Source: Motiliproteus sp. SC1-56 (GTDB lineage Bacteria > Pseudomonadota > Gammaproteobacteria > Pseudomonadales > Balneatricaceae). From it: a stretch of 64,000 bases of DNA. The notes beneath the pieces are model-generated. The model had not been told where the DNA came from. It saw only the letters and a program-made list of their open reading frames with translations, and did no database searches. The stretch lies in assembly GCF_017309075.1 (NCBI RefSeq), contig NZ_JAEMGS010000001.1, forward strand, positions 186,001-250,000, read 5' to 3'. This document shows, in pieces, positions 13,373 through 21,928 of the stretch. The position numbers and the translations under genes were made by a program. Position 1 is the stretch's first letter. Each line of letters begins with the position of its first letter.

Positions 13373-14164
13373 TCAGACAGTTTCAGCTTGGACAGTCGCC
13401 GCATCACAGCGCCGGTTAACTTCGCCGGCCAGGGCGAGGTAGGCCACCGCACCGCGGGAATAACGGTCGTACTGGACCGCCGGCAGACCGTGGCTGGGGG
13501 CTTCGGCCAGGCGCACGTTACGGGGGATGACGGTGCGGTAGACCTTGTCGCCAAAGTGCTCGAGCAGCTGGCTGGAGACATCCCGGGTCAAGCCGTTGCG
13601 CGGATCGAACATAGTGCGCAGGATGCCCTCGATCTTCAGCTGCGGGTTCAGCGCCCGGCGGATTTTCTCGATGGTGCCCATGAGCGCCGAGATCCCTTCA
13701 AGGGCGTAGTATTCGCACTGCATGGGAATGATCACACCGTTGGCGGCCACCAGAGCGTTAACGGTGAGCATGTTCAGCGAGGGGGGACTGTCGATAAGAA
13801 CGTAGTCGTACTTTTCCTGGGCCAGGTTAAGGGACTGCTTGAGGCGAAACTCCTTACGCTTGACCGGAATCAGCTCCACTTCAGCGGCGGTGAGGTCTCC
13901 GTTGGCAGGAAGAAGGTCAAAACCGCCGCTGGTGTCGCTGCGGATCGCCTCGTTGATATCGACCCGCCCCGTGAGGACGTCGTAAACGGAGAGTTCCAGA
14001 TCACTCTTGTCGACGCCGGCACCCATGGTGGCATTGCCCTGGGGATCCAGGTCCACCAGCAGCACCCGGCGCTTGGTCGCCGCCAGCGACGCGGCCAGAT
14101 TAACGCAGGATGTGGTTTTACCCACCCCGCCTTTCTGGTTAGTCACAGCCAGTATATGAACCAC
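13373..14164 (-). CDS. parA: Chromosome-partitioning ATPase ParA (Soj)
   Basis: Deviant-Walker ATPase that binds DNA and moves ParB-parS complexes. From the chosen GTG start the protein is 263 residues and begins V-H-I-L-A-V-T-N-Q-KGGVGKTT, with the deviant Walker A near residue 10. DLDPQGNATMGAG and DYVLIDSPPSLNMLTVNAL follow. The frame is open upstream to 14239, but GTG at 14164 has a strong GGAGGAG ribosome site 8 bases ahead and gives the family's usual N-terminus. It is preceded by rsmG and followed by parB. Confidence 0.96.
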   Translation of the reverse strand: MVHILAVTNQKGGVGKTTSCVNLAASLAATKRRVLLVDLDPQGNATMGAGVDKSDLELSVYDVLTGRVDINEAIRSDTSGGFDLLPANGDLTAAEVELIPVKRKEFRLKQSLNLAQEKYDYVLIDSPPSLNMLTVNALVAANGVIIPMQCEYYALEGISALMGTIEKIRRALNPQLKIEGILRTMFDPRNGLTRDVSSQLLEHFGDKVYRTVIPRNVRLAEAPSHGLPAVQYDRYSRGAVAYLALAGEVNRRCDAATVQAETV

Positions 14165-14196
14165 CGCGGATATCTCCTCCTCGCTCGGGGTCAGAC

Positions 14197-14826
14197 TCAA
14201 GAGCGCTGCAGCAACAGCAGGTGCCGTTCGCCATCGCAACCGGGCACCTGCAGACGATGACTCTCGCGCAACGCGAAGCCGGACGGCAGTTGGGCCAGCT
14301 CAGCCTCGGGGTAAAGTCCTTTCATGGCCATAAAGACACCGTCCTCATGGCAGAGATCGCCAACCCAGGTGAGCATGTCGGCCAGGGAGGCAAACGCACG
14401 GGAGATAACAGCATCGAAACCGCCCGGGGCTTCGTAACGCTCCACGCGGCCATGGTAAATCTCGATATTCTGCAGTCCCAGCTCCAGCTTTACCTGCTGC
14501 AAAAAGCGGGTTTTTTTGCCGTTGCTGTCCATCAACACCAGGGCCTTGTCCGGATAGACGATGGCCAGGGGAATGCCTGGCAGGCCGGGGCCTGTTCCGA
14601 CATCGGCAATGCGCGTGCCCTGCACGTAGGGGACGACGCTGAGGCTGTCCAGCAGATGGCGCTCGATCATCTGCATGGGCTCACGCACCGCCGTCAGGTT
14701 ATAGGCCTGGTTCCATTTGTGCAATAGGGCCAGGTAGCGCAGTAATTGCGCCACCTGGGTATCGCTGAGCGCCAGCTGCAGTGTCTCAAGCCCCTGTCTC
14801 AGGCGCGACTCCCAACGGGGATCCAC
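14197..14826 (-). CDS. rsmG: 16S rRNA (guanine-527 N7) methyltransferase RsmG
   Basis: Methylates N7 of G527 in 16S rRNA using S-adenosylmethionine. The 209-residue protein has the family motif NLTAVREPMQMIERHLLDSL (about 43-62) and the SAM-binding ADVGTGPGLPGIPLAI (about 74-89). MDSNGKKTRFLQQV and the late ISRAFASL segment are also present. It starts at GTG directly after the mnmG stop codon, so it is probably translationally coupled. Confidence 0.96.
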   Translation of the reverse strand: MDPRWESRLRQGLETLQLALSDTQVAQLLRYLALLHKWNQAYNLTAVREPMQMIERHLLDSLSVVPYVQGTRIADVGTGPGLPGIPLAIVYPDKALVLMDSNGKKTRFLQQVKLELGLQNIEIYHGRVERYEAPGGFDAVISRAFASLADMLTWVGDLCHEDGVFMAMKGLYPEAELAQLPSGFALRESHRLQVPGCDGERHLLLLQRS

Positions 14827-16719
14827 TCAGCTACCCTCCGCCCGCGGCGCGAGCTTGTTGAGTTTCTTGAGATGGATCAGCAGCAACGATACCGCGGCGG
14901 GGGTCACCCCCTGGATCCGGGCGGCTGCGCCCAGGGTCTCCGGCCGCGCCTGGGCCAACTTCTGACGGATCTCATTGGAGAGCCCGTCGATCCGCTCGTA
15001 GTCCAGGGTATCGGGTAGGGCGGTGCCCTCCTGCCGGCGCAGACGCTCGATCTCCTCGGACTGACGGTTGATGTAGCCGGCGTACTTGGCCTGGATCTCC
15101 ACCTGTTCGGCCACCCGTTCATCCACCGCTGCAGCAGCGTCGATGGCGGCCAGGTCCCGGTAGCCAAGTTCCGGCCGCTTGAGCAGGTCAAGCAGGTTGT
15201 ACTCACGCCCCAGGGGTGCTTTCAGCCGGGGCGCCAGGGCCTCCGCTTCCGGACTCTGGGGCTGCACCCAGCGTTGCTTAAGGCGCAGAGTCTCGTGCTC
15301 AATCGCCTCACGCTTTTCACCAAAGGCCCGCCAACGTTCTTCTCCCACCAACCCGAGTTCATACCCCTTTTCGGTCAGGCGCATATCGGCATTGTCCTCG
15401 CGCAGTATCAGCCGGTACTCGGCGCGGCTGGTAAACATGCGGTAAGGCTCTGAGGTGCCGAGAGTAATCAGGTCATCCACCATCACCCCGATATAGGCTT
15501 CGTCGCGACGCGGGCACCAGGGCTCACGCCCCTGCGCGGCCAGGGCGGCGTTAAGGCCGGCCAGCAGCCCCTGGGCCGCGGCCTCTTCGTAACCGGTGGT
15601 GCCATTGATCTGGCCTGCGAAATACAGCCCCGGTACGACTTTACTCTCCAGGCTGTGCTTGAGATCCTGAGGATTGAAGTAATCGTATTCGATCGCGTAC
15701 CCAGGGCGGGTGATGTGGGCGTTCTCAAAGCCCTTCATGGAGCGCACCAGCTCCAGCTGCACGTCAAAAGGCAGACTGGTGGAGATGCCGTTGGGGTAGA
15801 GCTCCTGGCTGTTGAGTCCCTCGGGTTCGACAAAGATCTGGTGCGACTGCTTGTCGGCAAAGCGCACAATCTTATCTTCGATGGACGGACAGTAGCGGGG
15901 CCCAACGCCGCCGATCACCCCGGTGTAGAGCGGTGAGCGATCCATGCCGCCGCGAATGATGTCATGGGTGCGCTCATTGGTATGGGTGATGTAGCAACTG
16001 ATCTGCCGGGGATGCTCATCAACGCTGCCAAGGTAGGACATCACCGGCAGCGGCGTGTCGCCGGGCTGCTCCTCGAGCACCGAAAAGTCGACGCTGCGGG
16101 CATCTATCCGCGGCGGCGTACCGGTTTTCAGGCGATCAATGCGCAGCGCGGTTTCCCGTAACCGCCGTGCCAGCGTGGAAGAGGGCGGGTCGCCTGCACG
16201 ACCGCCCGCATGATTCTCCAGTCCGATATGGATGATTCCGCCGAGAAAGGTACCGGTGGTCAGTACCACGCAGGGCGCATGAAAGCGCAGTCCCATCTGG
16301 GTCACGACCCCGGTAACCCGCTCGCCCTCCATGATCAGGTCGTCCACCGTTTGCTGAAACAGCTCCAGGTTGGGCTGGGATTCCAGGATTGCACGGCACG
16401 CCTGGCGGTAGAGCTGGCGGTCAGCCTGTGCACGGGTGGCACGTACCGCTGGCCCCTTGCGGGAGTTGAGGGTACGGAACTGAATGCCGGCACGGTCGGT
16501 GATACGGGCCATGGCCCCATCAAGCGCGTCGATCTCTTTGACCAGGTGACTCTTACCGATACCACCGATGGCCGGGTTGCATGACATCTGACCCAGTGTC
16601 TCGATGTTTTGAGTTAACAGCAGTGTCTGTGCACCGGTGCGGGCGGCAGCCAGGGCAGCTTCAGTACCCGCATGACCTCCGCCGACCACGATGACGTCGT
16701 AACCGTTGGGAAAATCCAC
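14827..16719 (-). CDS. mnmG: tRNA uridine 5-carboxymethylaminomethyl modification enzyme MnmG (GidA)
   Basis: FAD-dependent partner of MnmE in wobble-U34 modification of tRNAs. The 630-residue protein has the FAD-binding [15 protein letters not shown] near residue 13, the signature [14 protein letters not shown] (about 47-60) and the C-terminal helical domain ([15 protein letters not shown]). The start is GTG at 16719 with GAGG six bases upstream. The region upstream is AT-rich and carries DnaA boxes. MnmE is encoded one small gene away. Confidence 0.98.
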   Translation of the reverse strand: MDFPNGYDVIVVGGGHAGTEAALAAARTGAQTLLLTQNIETLGQMSCNPAIGGIGKSHLVKEIDALDGAMARITDRAGIQFRTLNSRKGPAVRATRAQADRQLYRQACRAILESQPNLELFQQTVDDLIMEGERVTGVVTQMGLRFHAPCVVLTTGTFLGGIIHIGLENHAGGRAGDPPSSTLARRLRETALRIDRLKTGTPPRIDARSVDFSVLEEQPGDTPLPVMSYLGSVDEHPRQISCYITHTNERTHDIIRGGMDRSPLYTGVIGGVGPRYCPSIEDKIVRFADKQSHQIFVEPEGLNSQELYPNGISTSLPFDVQLELVRSMKGFENAHITRPGYAIEYDYFNPQDLKHSLESKVVPGLYFAGQINGTTGYEEAAAQGLLAGLNAALAAQGREPWCPRRDEAYIGVMVDDLITLGTSEPYRMFTSRAEYRLILREDNADMRLTEKGYELGLVGEERWRAFGEKREAIEHETLRLKQRWVQPQSPEAEALAPRLKAPLGREYNLLDLLKRPELGYRDLAAIDAAAAVDERVAEQVEIQAKYAGYINRQSEEIERLRRQEGTALPDTLDYERIDGLSNEIRQKLAQARPETLGAAARIQGVTPAAVSLLLIHLKKLNKLAPRAEGS

Positions 16720-17051
16720 TAGAACCTCGTTGGCGCCTCGGCACCCGAAGAAGAAAAGGGCTGATTATATCGGTTTGTCCAAGGCCGGGAAAAGCTATCT
16801 AAGGCGGCACAGGTCATGTCTTCGTTTGTTCATCCATCCAAAAAATGTCTCTGCCTGCTGAATAAAAAAATAGATTAAGAAATGTATATGAAGAAGAGAT
16901 GATTATGTTTGTTATTTATAGTCCCCCGCTAATCTGTGTGTAAGTCATAATTATCGTTACAAAACAGTTACATGCGTCTATTATAAACACGGGGGATCCT
17001 GGTTGAATGCCTCTGTGTGGATTGTGGGTGAAGCGGGGATAAGTGGGGTGG

Positions 17052-17060
17052 TTATGCACA
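17052..17060 (+). promoter_or_regulatory. DnaA box (mnmG side)
   Basis: TTATGCACA matches the DnaA consensus TTATNCACA exactly. Confidence 0.6.
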
Positions 17061-17129
17061 GGCTGATTTTGTTCACAGGTTCGGGACGGAGTTCTACCTG
17101 CGTACTTATACATATTACCAACAAGGGGC

Positions 17130-17138
17130 TGTGGATAA
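17130..17138 (-). promoter_or_regulatory. DnaA box (mnmG side)
   Basis: A perfect TTATCCACA on the minus strand, beside an AT-rich run. Confidence 0.65.
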
Positions 17139-17284
17139 AATATAGGGGTAAACCGTTGTTTGTGGGCGAACGGCCGCTTAAATAAGGCGGTAGAGCGATG
17201 ACGGTAAGGCGGGGGAGGTGGCGGACCGAGTAAAGCCGGTGGAGGGCCGTAAGGCCGCCGTTTATTGGGATAAGAGGAGTGGGC

Positions 17285-17509
17285 TCAGGCGTTGCAGGCC
17301 CGGAAACGGGCGACGGCGGTTTCCGGCATGGGTTGGGTGCTGATGAGCCAGTGTTCAGCCTGTTCGGGGGTCAGCAAGGTGCCTACAGGCTTCCAGAGCG
17401 CGCCCTTGAAGGTACCGCTGTGGGTCTCGAGGCGCTCCTCAATGCGCCAGACACCACCGGCTTTTCCCGGATGGCATACCAATCGAAGTTGATCGTTGAT
17501 CTCGAGCAT
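17285..17509 (-). CDS. Small protein of unknown function between mnmE and mnmG
   Basis: I do not recognise this 74-residue protein. It begins MLEINDQLRLVCHPGKAG and ends with RFRACNA. It is soluble, without signal peptide or membrane helix, and has one tryptophan-rich stretch (GGVWRIEERLETHSGTF) resembling short beta strands. The start at 17509 is chosen because an AAAAGGAGA ribosome site lies 10 bases upstream; the frame stays open to 17671 but the upstream part has no good start. Codon use is like its neighbours. It sits on the same strand between mnmE and the origin-like region. Probably a real gene. Confidence 0.6.
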   Translation of the reverse strand: MLEINDQLRLVCHPGKAGGVWRIEERLETHSGTFKGALWKPVGTLLTPEQAEHWLISTQPMPETAVARFRACNA

Positions 17510-17675
17510 GGGGTGGGTATCTCCTTTTATTGGTCGGACATTGATTAGTCCGAAGTCCTGTTCCTTCAGTTCCCTAGGGTAGTGTAGCCAGGTGTCAGTC
17601 CGGTGACAGAATCCTGACCCAATTGAAGCTGCTTGTCCGCACGGTAGCCTGAATATGGCTTTTCTAGTCAAAGTG

Positions 17676-17708
17676 AGCGAACACTCGCCAAAAGTGTGAG
17701 TGTTCGCT
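17676..17708 (-). terminator. Inverted repeat just past mnmE
   Basis: A perfect 11-bp inverted repeat (17676-17686 with 17698-17708) has an 11-base spacer and starts six bases past the mnmE stop codon. It lacks a clear T run on the minus strand, so it may be a weak terminator, an mRNA-stabilising hairpin or a protein-binding site. Confidence 0.5.
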
Positions 17709-17713
17709 TACGG

Positions 17714-19081
17714 CTATTTGCCGATGCAGAAACTGCTGAAGATGCGGCCCAGCAGATCGTCACTGCTGAATTCACCGGTAATCTCATTCAGGGCGTTTTG
17801 CGCCTGGCGCAGGTCTTCGGCGAGCAGCTCTCCGGCGCCGAAGCTTTCGAGCTGGTCGCGCCCGTTCTCCAGAAAGCGTCGAGCCTGGTGCAGTGCCTCG
17901 ATATGACGCCGTCGGGCCATGAAACCCCCTTCGCTGGTACTGTCAAAGCCCATGCATTGCTTGAGGTGTTCGCGCAGCAGCTCGATCCCCCGTTGCTCCT
18001 TGGCGCTGAGTCGGATCAGGTGGCAGTCGGCCTGGTCGTCCAGCCCCGGTTGTTCATCGCTGAGGTCGATTTTGTTACGGATCACCGTGACTTTATCGGG
18101 ATCGGGAAGGCGGTTGATGAATTCCGGCCAGATGCGTTCAGGCCGCGTTTCCGGGGTACGGGTGGCGTCCACCATCAGCAGTACCCGATCGGCCTGCTGA
18201 ATCTCTTTCCAGGCGCGCTCGATGCCGATGCGCTCCACCTCGTCCGCGCCTTCACGCAGCCCGGCGGTGTCGATAATGTGCAGGGGCATGCCGTCGATGT
18301 GGATATGTTCACGTAACACGTCCCGGGTGGTGCCGGCAATGTCGGTGACAATGGCTGAAGCCCGGCCGGCAAGGGCGTTGAGCAGGCTCGATTTGCCGGC
18401 GTTGGGACGCCCGGCGATCACCACGTTCATGCCCTCGCGCAGTAGCGCCCCCTGGCGGGCTTCGGCCAGCACGGCCTCCAGTGACCCGTAGACGGCGTCC
18501 AGGTCCGAGGCGACTTTTCCGTCGGCGAGAAAATCGATCTCCTCCTCGGGAAAGTCGATTGCCGCCTCGACGTAAATCCGCAGCTGGACCAGGGACTCCA
18601 CCAGGGCATCGATGCGGGCCGAGAAAGCCCCCTGGAGCGAACGCAGGGCTGAGCGCGCGGCCTGTTCGGAGGCGCTGTCGATCAGGTCGGCAATGGCTTC
18701 GGCCTGGGCCAGGTCGAGCTTGTCGTTAAGAAAGGCGCGCTCTGAGAATTCGCCCGGCCGGGCCGCGCGGGCGCCGAGTTCCAGCACCCGGCGCAGCAGC
18801 AGATCGAGAATCACCGGACCCCCGTGGCCCTGCAGCTCCAGCACATCCTCGCCGGTGAACGAGTGGGGGTTGGAGAAGAAGAGGGCAATCCCCTGGTCAA
18901 GCTGGGTGCCGTCGGCATCCAGGAAGGGGCCGTAGTGGGCGTAGCGCGCTTGCAGGGGCGCACCCAGTATGGCGCTGGCGATGGCCGGGACCTTGGGTCC
19001 CGAGACCCGGATAATGCCCACCCCGCCACGCCCCGGGGGCGTGGCTAAAGCGGCGATGGTGTCGGTATTGATCAGGCTCAT
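17714..19081 (-). CDS. mnmE: tRNA modification GTPase MnmE (TrmE)
   Basis: K+-dependent GTPase that works with MnmG on tRNA wobble uridine. The 455-residue protein has the N-terminal tetrahydrofolate-binding domain ([21 protein letters not shown]), a helical domain and the inserted G domain. G1 is [12 protein letters not shown] near residue 223, followed by DIAGTTRD and DTAGLRE. The C-terminal CIGK motif carries the catalytic cysteine. ATG at 19081 has GGAG six bases upstream and is preferred to a TTG four codons earlier. Confidence 0.97.
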   Translation of the reverse strand: MSLINTDTIAALATPPGRGGVGIIRVSGPKVPAIASAILGAPLQARYAHYGPFLDADGTQLDQGIALFFSNPHSFTGEDVLELQGHGGPVILDLLLRRVLELGARAARPGEFSERAFLNDKLDLAQAEAIADLIDSASEQAARSALRSLQGAFSARIDALVESLVQLRIYVEAAIDFPEEEIDFLADGKVASDLDAVYGSLEAVLAEARQGALLREGMNVVIAGRPNAGKSSLLNALAGRASAIVTDIAGTTRDVLREHIHIDGMPLHIIDTAGLREGADEVERIGIERAWKEIQQADRVLLMVDATRTPETRPERIWPEFINRLPDPDKVTVIRNKIDLSDEQPGLDDQADCHLIRLSAKEQRGIELLREHLKQCMGFDSTSEGGFMARRRHIEALHQARRFLENGRDQLESFGAGELLAEDLRQAQNALNEITGEFSSDDLLGRIFSSFCIGK

Positions 19082-19151
19082 GACAAGCTCCAAAGCTGTT
19101 CCGGCCGTTCAGGGTCTCTCGCGGCATAGTGCCCATTGCGGGGCATAAAGA

Positions 19152-19174
19152 AAAGGCTCCCAGGGGGAGCCTTT
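19152..19174 (-). terminator. Terminator after yidC
   Basis: A 10-bp stem (19152-19161 with 19165-19174) has a 3-base loop and is followed on the minus strand by TTCTTT. It separates yidC from mnmE. Confidence 0.85.
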
Positions 19175-19193
19175 GTCACGTTTGACGTACGGG

Positions 19194-20882
19194 TCAGGCC
19201 TTCTTGGTCGCCGTCTCCCCTTCGATCTTGCGGGTGATGACCCACTGTTGCGCGATGGAGAGAATGTTGTTGACCACCCAGTACAGGACCAGTCCCGCCG
19301 GGAACCAGAGGAAAAAGAAAGTGAAGACAAAGGGCAGCATCTTCATCACTTTCGCCTGCATGGGGTCGGGGGGGGTGGGGTTCAGCATCTGCTGGACGTA
19401 CATGGTGGCGCCCATGAGGATCGGCAGCACGAAGTAGGGATCCATCCGGGACAGATCCTGAATCCAGAGCATGAAGGGCGCGTGGCGCAGCTGCACACTC
19501 TCCATGAGCACCCAGTAGAGGGCGATGAAGACCGGCATCTGCACCAGAATGGGCAGGCAGCCGCCCAGCGGGTTGATCTTCTCTTTCTGGTAGAGCTGCA
19601 TCATCGCCTGGGACATCTTTTGGCGATCATCCCCGTAGAGCTCCTTGAGGCGCTGCATCTCCGGTCCCACGGCACGCATCTTGGCCATGGAGCGGTAAGC
19701 CTTTGCCGAGAGGTGGAAGAAGCAGGCCTTGACCACGACGGTGACCAGGATGATGGCCACGCCCCAGTTGACGACCACGGCCTGGATGGTCTTCAGCAGC
19801 CAGAACAGGGGTTGGGCGATCCACCAGAGCCAGCCGTAGTCCACGGTCAGTTCCAGGTTCGGGGCCACTTCCGCGAGGCGGTCCTGAATCTTGGGGCCGA
19901 CATAGAACTCGGCGGAGGTTACGCCTTGCGCACCGGGCTGCACGGTCATGGTCGGCGAGACAAAGCCGGCGAAGTAGTTGCCGTTGCGCTCGCGGGCGAA
20001 GTAGCTGTGAGCGCTGCTCTTCTCGGGGATCCAGGCGCTGACAAAGTAGTGCTGCAGCATAGCGACCCAGCCGGCCTCGGACTTACGGGCGAACTTACCG
20101 TCGTCCTGGATATCCTCGAAGCTGACCTTTTCGTAGTTGCTCTCGGTGGTGGAGAAGGCCGGGCCCAGGTAGGACTGCATCCCCATGCTGGTCTGCGAGG
20201 AGGGATCTTCACTGGCGTCGCGTTTGATCTGCCCGAACAGGGCGCCTTCCCAGCTTTGATCGCTCTTATTGTCGATCTCGTAGCTCAGCTCCACCAGGTA
20301 GCTGCCGCGGTGGAAGGTGTAGCGCTTGGTGATTTGCGCGCCGTTCTCCTGGGTAAAGGTCAGCGCCACTTGCAGCTCGTCCTGGCCGTCGGCCAGCTCG
20401 AACACCGCGCCTTCGCTTTGGTACAGCGGACGTTTACCCGAAGCGTCGGGGCCGTTGCGACCGGTCAGGCCGCTCTGGGCGATGTAGGTGCGGGCTGCGT
20501 TCTGCTCCAACAGCACGAAACGCTGCTCGGAGTTGAGGTCGGCCCGGTACGCCTCGAGCTCGGCATGAATCACATCGCCGCCGTAGGGGTCGATGCGCAG
20601 ATCCAGGACGTCGGTCTGAACCCGGATCAGCTCGCCGCTCTCGTTGGAGGCGGTCGTGGGGGTGGAGGAGGCCCCGCTGTCGTTGGCGCTGCTGGGCACA
20701 TCTGAGGCTGCGCTATTCCCGGCCTGGGGCGTGCTGATCTCGGGTGCGCCGCTGTAGGAGGAGACCGAGGTGACCGGTTCGGAAGGCGCAGCGGGCTGGC
20801 CATAATCCTGCTGCCACTGAAGAACCAGGACGTAGGAAATGACGGCCAGGGCGCCGATCAGGATGATACGTTGGATATCCAT
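19194..20882 (-). CDS. yidC: Membrane protein insertase YidC
   Basis: Inserts and folds inner-membrane proteins, alone or with Sec. The 562-residue protein has an N-terminal membrane anchor (MDIQRIILIGALAVISYVLVL), a low-complexity Ser/Ala/Thr linker (about 35-85), the large periplasmic P1 domain and the conserved membrane core. The core begins near LFWLLKTIQAVVVNWGVAII and includes NPLGGCLPILVQMPVFIALY and PAGLVLYWVVNNILSIAQQW. It follows rnpA with 83 bases between; the yidD gene usually found there is not visible. Confidence 0.97.
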   Translation of the reverse strand: MDIQRIILIGALAVISYVLVLQWQQDYGQPAAPSEPVTSVSSYSGAPEISTPQAGNSAASDVPSSANDSGASSTPTTASNESGELIRVQTDVLDLRIDPYGGDVIHAELEAYRADLNSEQRFVLLEQNAARTYIAQSGLTGRNGPDASGKRPLYQSEGAVFELADGQDELQVALTFTQENGAQITKRYTFHRGSYLVELSYEIDNKSDQSWEGALFGQIKRDASEDPSSQTSMGMQSYLGPAFSTTESNYEKVSFEDIQDDGKFARKSEAGWVAMLQHYFVSAWIPEKSSAHSYFARERNGNYFAGFVSPTMTVQPGAQGVTSAEFYVGPKIQDRLAEVAPNLELTVDYGWLWWIAQPLFWLLKTIQAVVVNWGVAIILVTVVVKACFFHLSAKAYRSMAKMRAVGPEMQRLKELYGDDRQKMSQAMMQLYQKEKINPLGGCLPILVQMPVFIALYWVLMESVQLRHAPFMLWIQDLSRMDPYFVLPILMGATMYVQQMLNPTPPDPMQAKVMKMLPFVFTFFFLWFPAGLVLYWVVNNILSIAQQWVITRKIEGETATKKA

Positions 20883-20965
20883 GCTTGAATTTGCCGATGC
20901 CGTGTAATTTTAGAATTTGAGTCGGGCTGCGATCGCGGCTAAGCCCGCGGGGAAACGGCAACGTC

Positions 20966-21349
20966 TCATGTCGGCGTGGGTCTGTCCAGATGCCGGCGAG
21001 AGTATTTTACTAACCGCTTCCAGCTGCTGTTGAGCAGTTGGTGCAGCGCCTGGTTATCCAGCTCGCCTAACCCTCTGCGTGCCAGTACCACAATATCCAG
21101 CGGCGGAAGTGCCGGATCTTGCTGCCGGAATGTCTCACGAACCAGGCGTTTGACCCGGTTGCGGTGAACGGCCAGGCGAATGTTTTTTTTCGCAATCACC
21201 AAGCCAAGGCGGGGACGGGAAAGAGGGTTCGGACTTGCCAGAATAAGCAGATGCTTATCCGATACTTTTATCTTGGCGCCGTTAAAGACCTGTCGGTAGT
21301 CCCCCGCGTTCAACAGGCGCGAAAAGCGGGGGAAGCCGAAACTGGTCAT
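20966..21349 (-). CDS. rnpA: Ribonuclease P protein component
   Basis: Basic protein subunit of RNase P, which matures tRNA 5' ends. The 127-residue protein has the RNR signature as RLAVHRNRVKRLVRETFR (about 58-75), preceded by LGLVIAKKNI. The ATG at 21349 directly follows an in-frame TTG and a stop codon, so the start is fixed within one codon. It lies 33 bases after rpmH. Confidence 0.95.
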   Translation of the reverse strand: MTSFGFPRFSRLLNAGDYRQVFNGAKIKVSDKHLLILASPNPLSRPRLGLVIAKKNIRLAVHRNRVKRLVRETFRQQDPALPPLDIVVLARRGLGELDNQALHQLLNSSWKRLVKYSRRHLDRPTPT

Positions 21350-21382
21350 CAACTAAACGGCCGAATCAGTCACCGTAGCCGA

Positions 21383-21517
21383 TCAGGCGGCGAGAGACTT
21401 GCGGCCTTTGGCGCGACGGCGCTGCAGTACGCTGCGGCCGTTCTGGGTGGCCATACGGGCACGGAAGCCGTGGGTACGCTTGCGCTTCAATACGCTGGGT
21501 TGAAAGGTTCTTTTCAT
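21383..21517 (-). CDS. rpmH: 50S ribosomal protein L34
   Basis: A 44-residue, extremely basic protein beginning [20 protein letters not shown] and ending GRKSLAA, the full L34 sequence. It is too short to stand out by length but unmistakable in sequence. It is the first gene of the leftward rpmH-rnpA-yidC cluster, divergent from dnaA. Confidence 0.97.
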   Translation of the reverse strand: MKRTFQPSVLKRKRTHGFRARMATQNGRSVLQRRRAKGRKSLAA

Positions 21518-21578
21518 CACTCAGTCCTACATTAATTAACAGGGAGCTTTCTCCCCACCACGTGAAAACAAGAGCGGA

Positions 21579-21607
21579 ATTCTAGTGAAATCCGCAGCCA
21601 ACTGCAA
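21579..21607 (-). promoter_or_regulatory. Putative rpmH promoter
   Basis: On the minus strand TTGCAG (21602-21607), a 17-base spacer and TAGAAT (21579-21584) form a plausible sigma70 promoter, about 60 bases ahead of the rpmH start. Confidence 0.6.
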
Positions 21608-21671
21608 TTGTTTCGTCGCTATAGAGGAATGGCAGAGTCAAGCAGCACCCGTGTCTCGTTTTAATGCTTTT

Positions 21672-21680
21672 TGTGGATAA
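21672..21680 (-). promoter_or_regulatory. DnaA box
   Basis: A perfect TTATCCACA on the minus strand in the rpmH-dnaA region. Confidence 0.75.
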
Positions 21681-21840
21681 GCGAAAATTTACGTGGATAT
21701 ATCGCCATTAACGCTGTTGATAAATGTGTGTGCTTGCTGCTGATAAGATCTGATAAAGCTGTGATAAAGCCTTGCAAAGCCGTGCGTTACCTAGGGGGCG
21801 ACGAAAATTAGCCGAGCGGCAAAAAGGTAAAAATGTTTCC

Positions 21841-21867
21841 AGTGAAGGGTCTTTTCACTGTGGATAA
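21841..21867 (-). promoter_or_regulatory. DnaA box beside an inverted repeat ahead of dnaA
   Basis: TTATCCACA on the minus strand (21859-21867) abuts a short inverted repeat, AGTGAA/TTCACT (21841-21846 with 21854-21859). The box overlaps the -35 of the predicted dnaA promoter, consistent with autorepression by DnaA. Confidence 0.65.
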
Positions 21868-21889
21868 CTGGGTCCCGAGGCGATAGAAT
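21861..21889 (+). promoter_or_regulatory. dnaA: Putative dnaA promoter
   Basis: TGGATA (21861-21866), a 17-base spacer and TAGAAT (21884-21889) fit a sigma70 promoter about 40 bases ahead of the dnaA start. The -35 lies within a perfect DnaA box. Confidence 0.55.
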
Positions 21890-21928
21890 GTCCCCCTCAT
21901 TTTTCGGCGAGGACTCGGGACCGGCTGC

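Larger units (their letters stand above)
16735..17180. other. AT-rich origin-like region upstream of mnmG
   Basis: No gene is evident between the mnmG start and the small gene ending at 17285. The stretch 16860-16990 is strikingly AT-rich for this window. To its right lie two consensus DnaA boxes (TTATGCACA at 17052-17060 on plus; TTATCCACA at 17130-17138 on minus). Looser matches are at 17069-17077 (TTGTTCACA), 17016-17024 and 16935-16943. An AT-rich unwinding element next to gidA with DnaA boxes beyond it is the E. coli oriC layout. Only one GATC is visible, unlike E. coli. It may be an origin, a second DnaA-binding cluster or simply the mnmG control region. Confidence 0.5.
21640..21870. 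other. Candidate replication origin between rpmH and dnaA
   Basis: This gene-free region occupies the position of oriC in Pseudomonas. It contains two perfect DnaA boxes (21672-21680 and 21859-21867, both TGTGGATAA on plus). Weaker ones are at 21692-21700, 21715-21723 and 21738-21746. A run of four TGATAA repeats (starting at 21718, 21741, 21751 and 21762) lies between the perfect boxes. AT content is raised at 21660-21770. I consider this the more likely chromosomal origin of the two candidates because it abuts dnaA, but the sequence cannot prove it. Confidence 0.65.

Noticed and set aside
21552-21568. CACGTGAAAA as a third parS site
   Set aside because: Only the core and part of one arm fit; the left half does not match the consensus.
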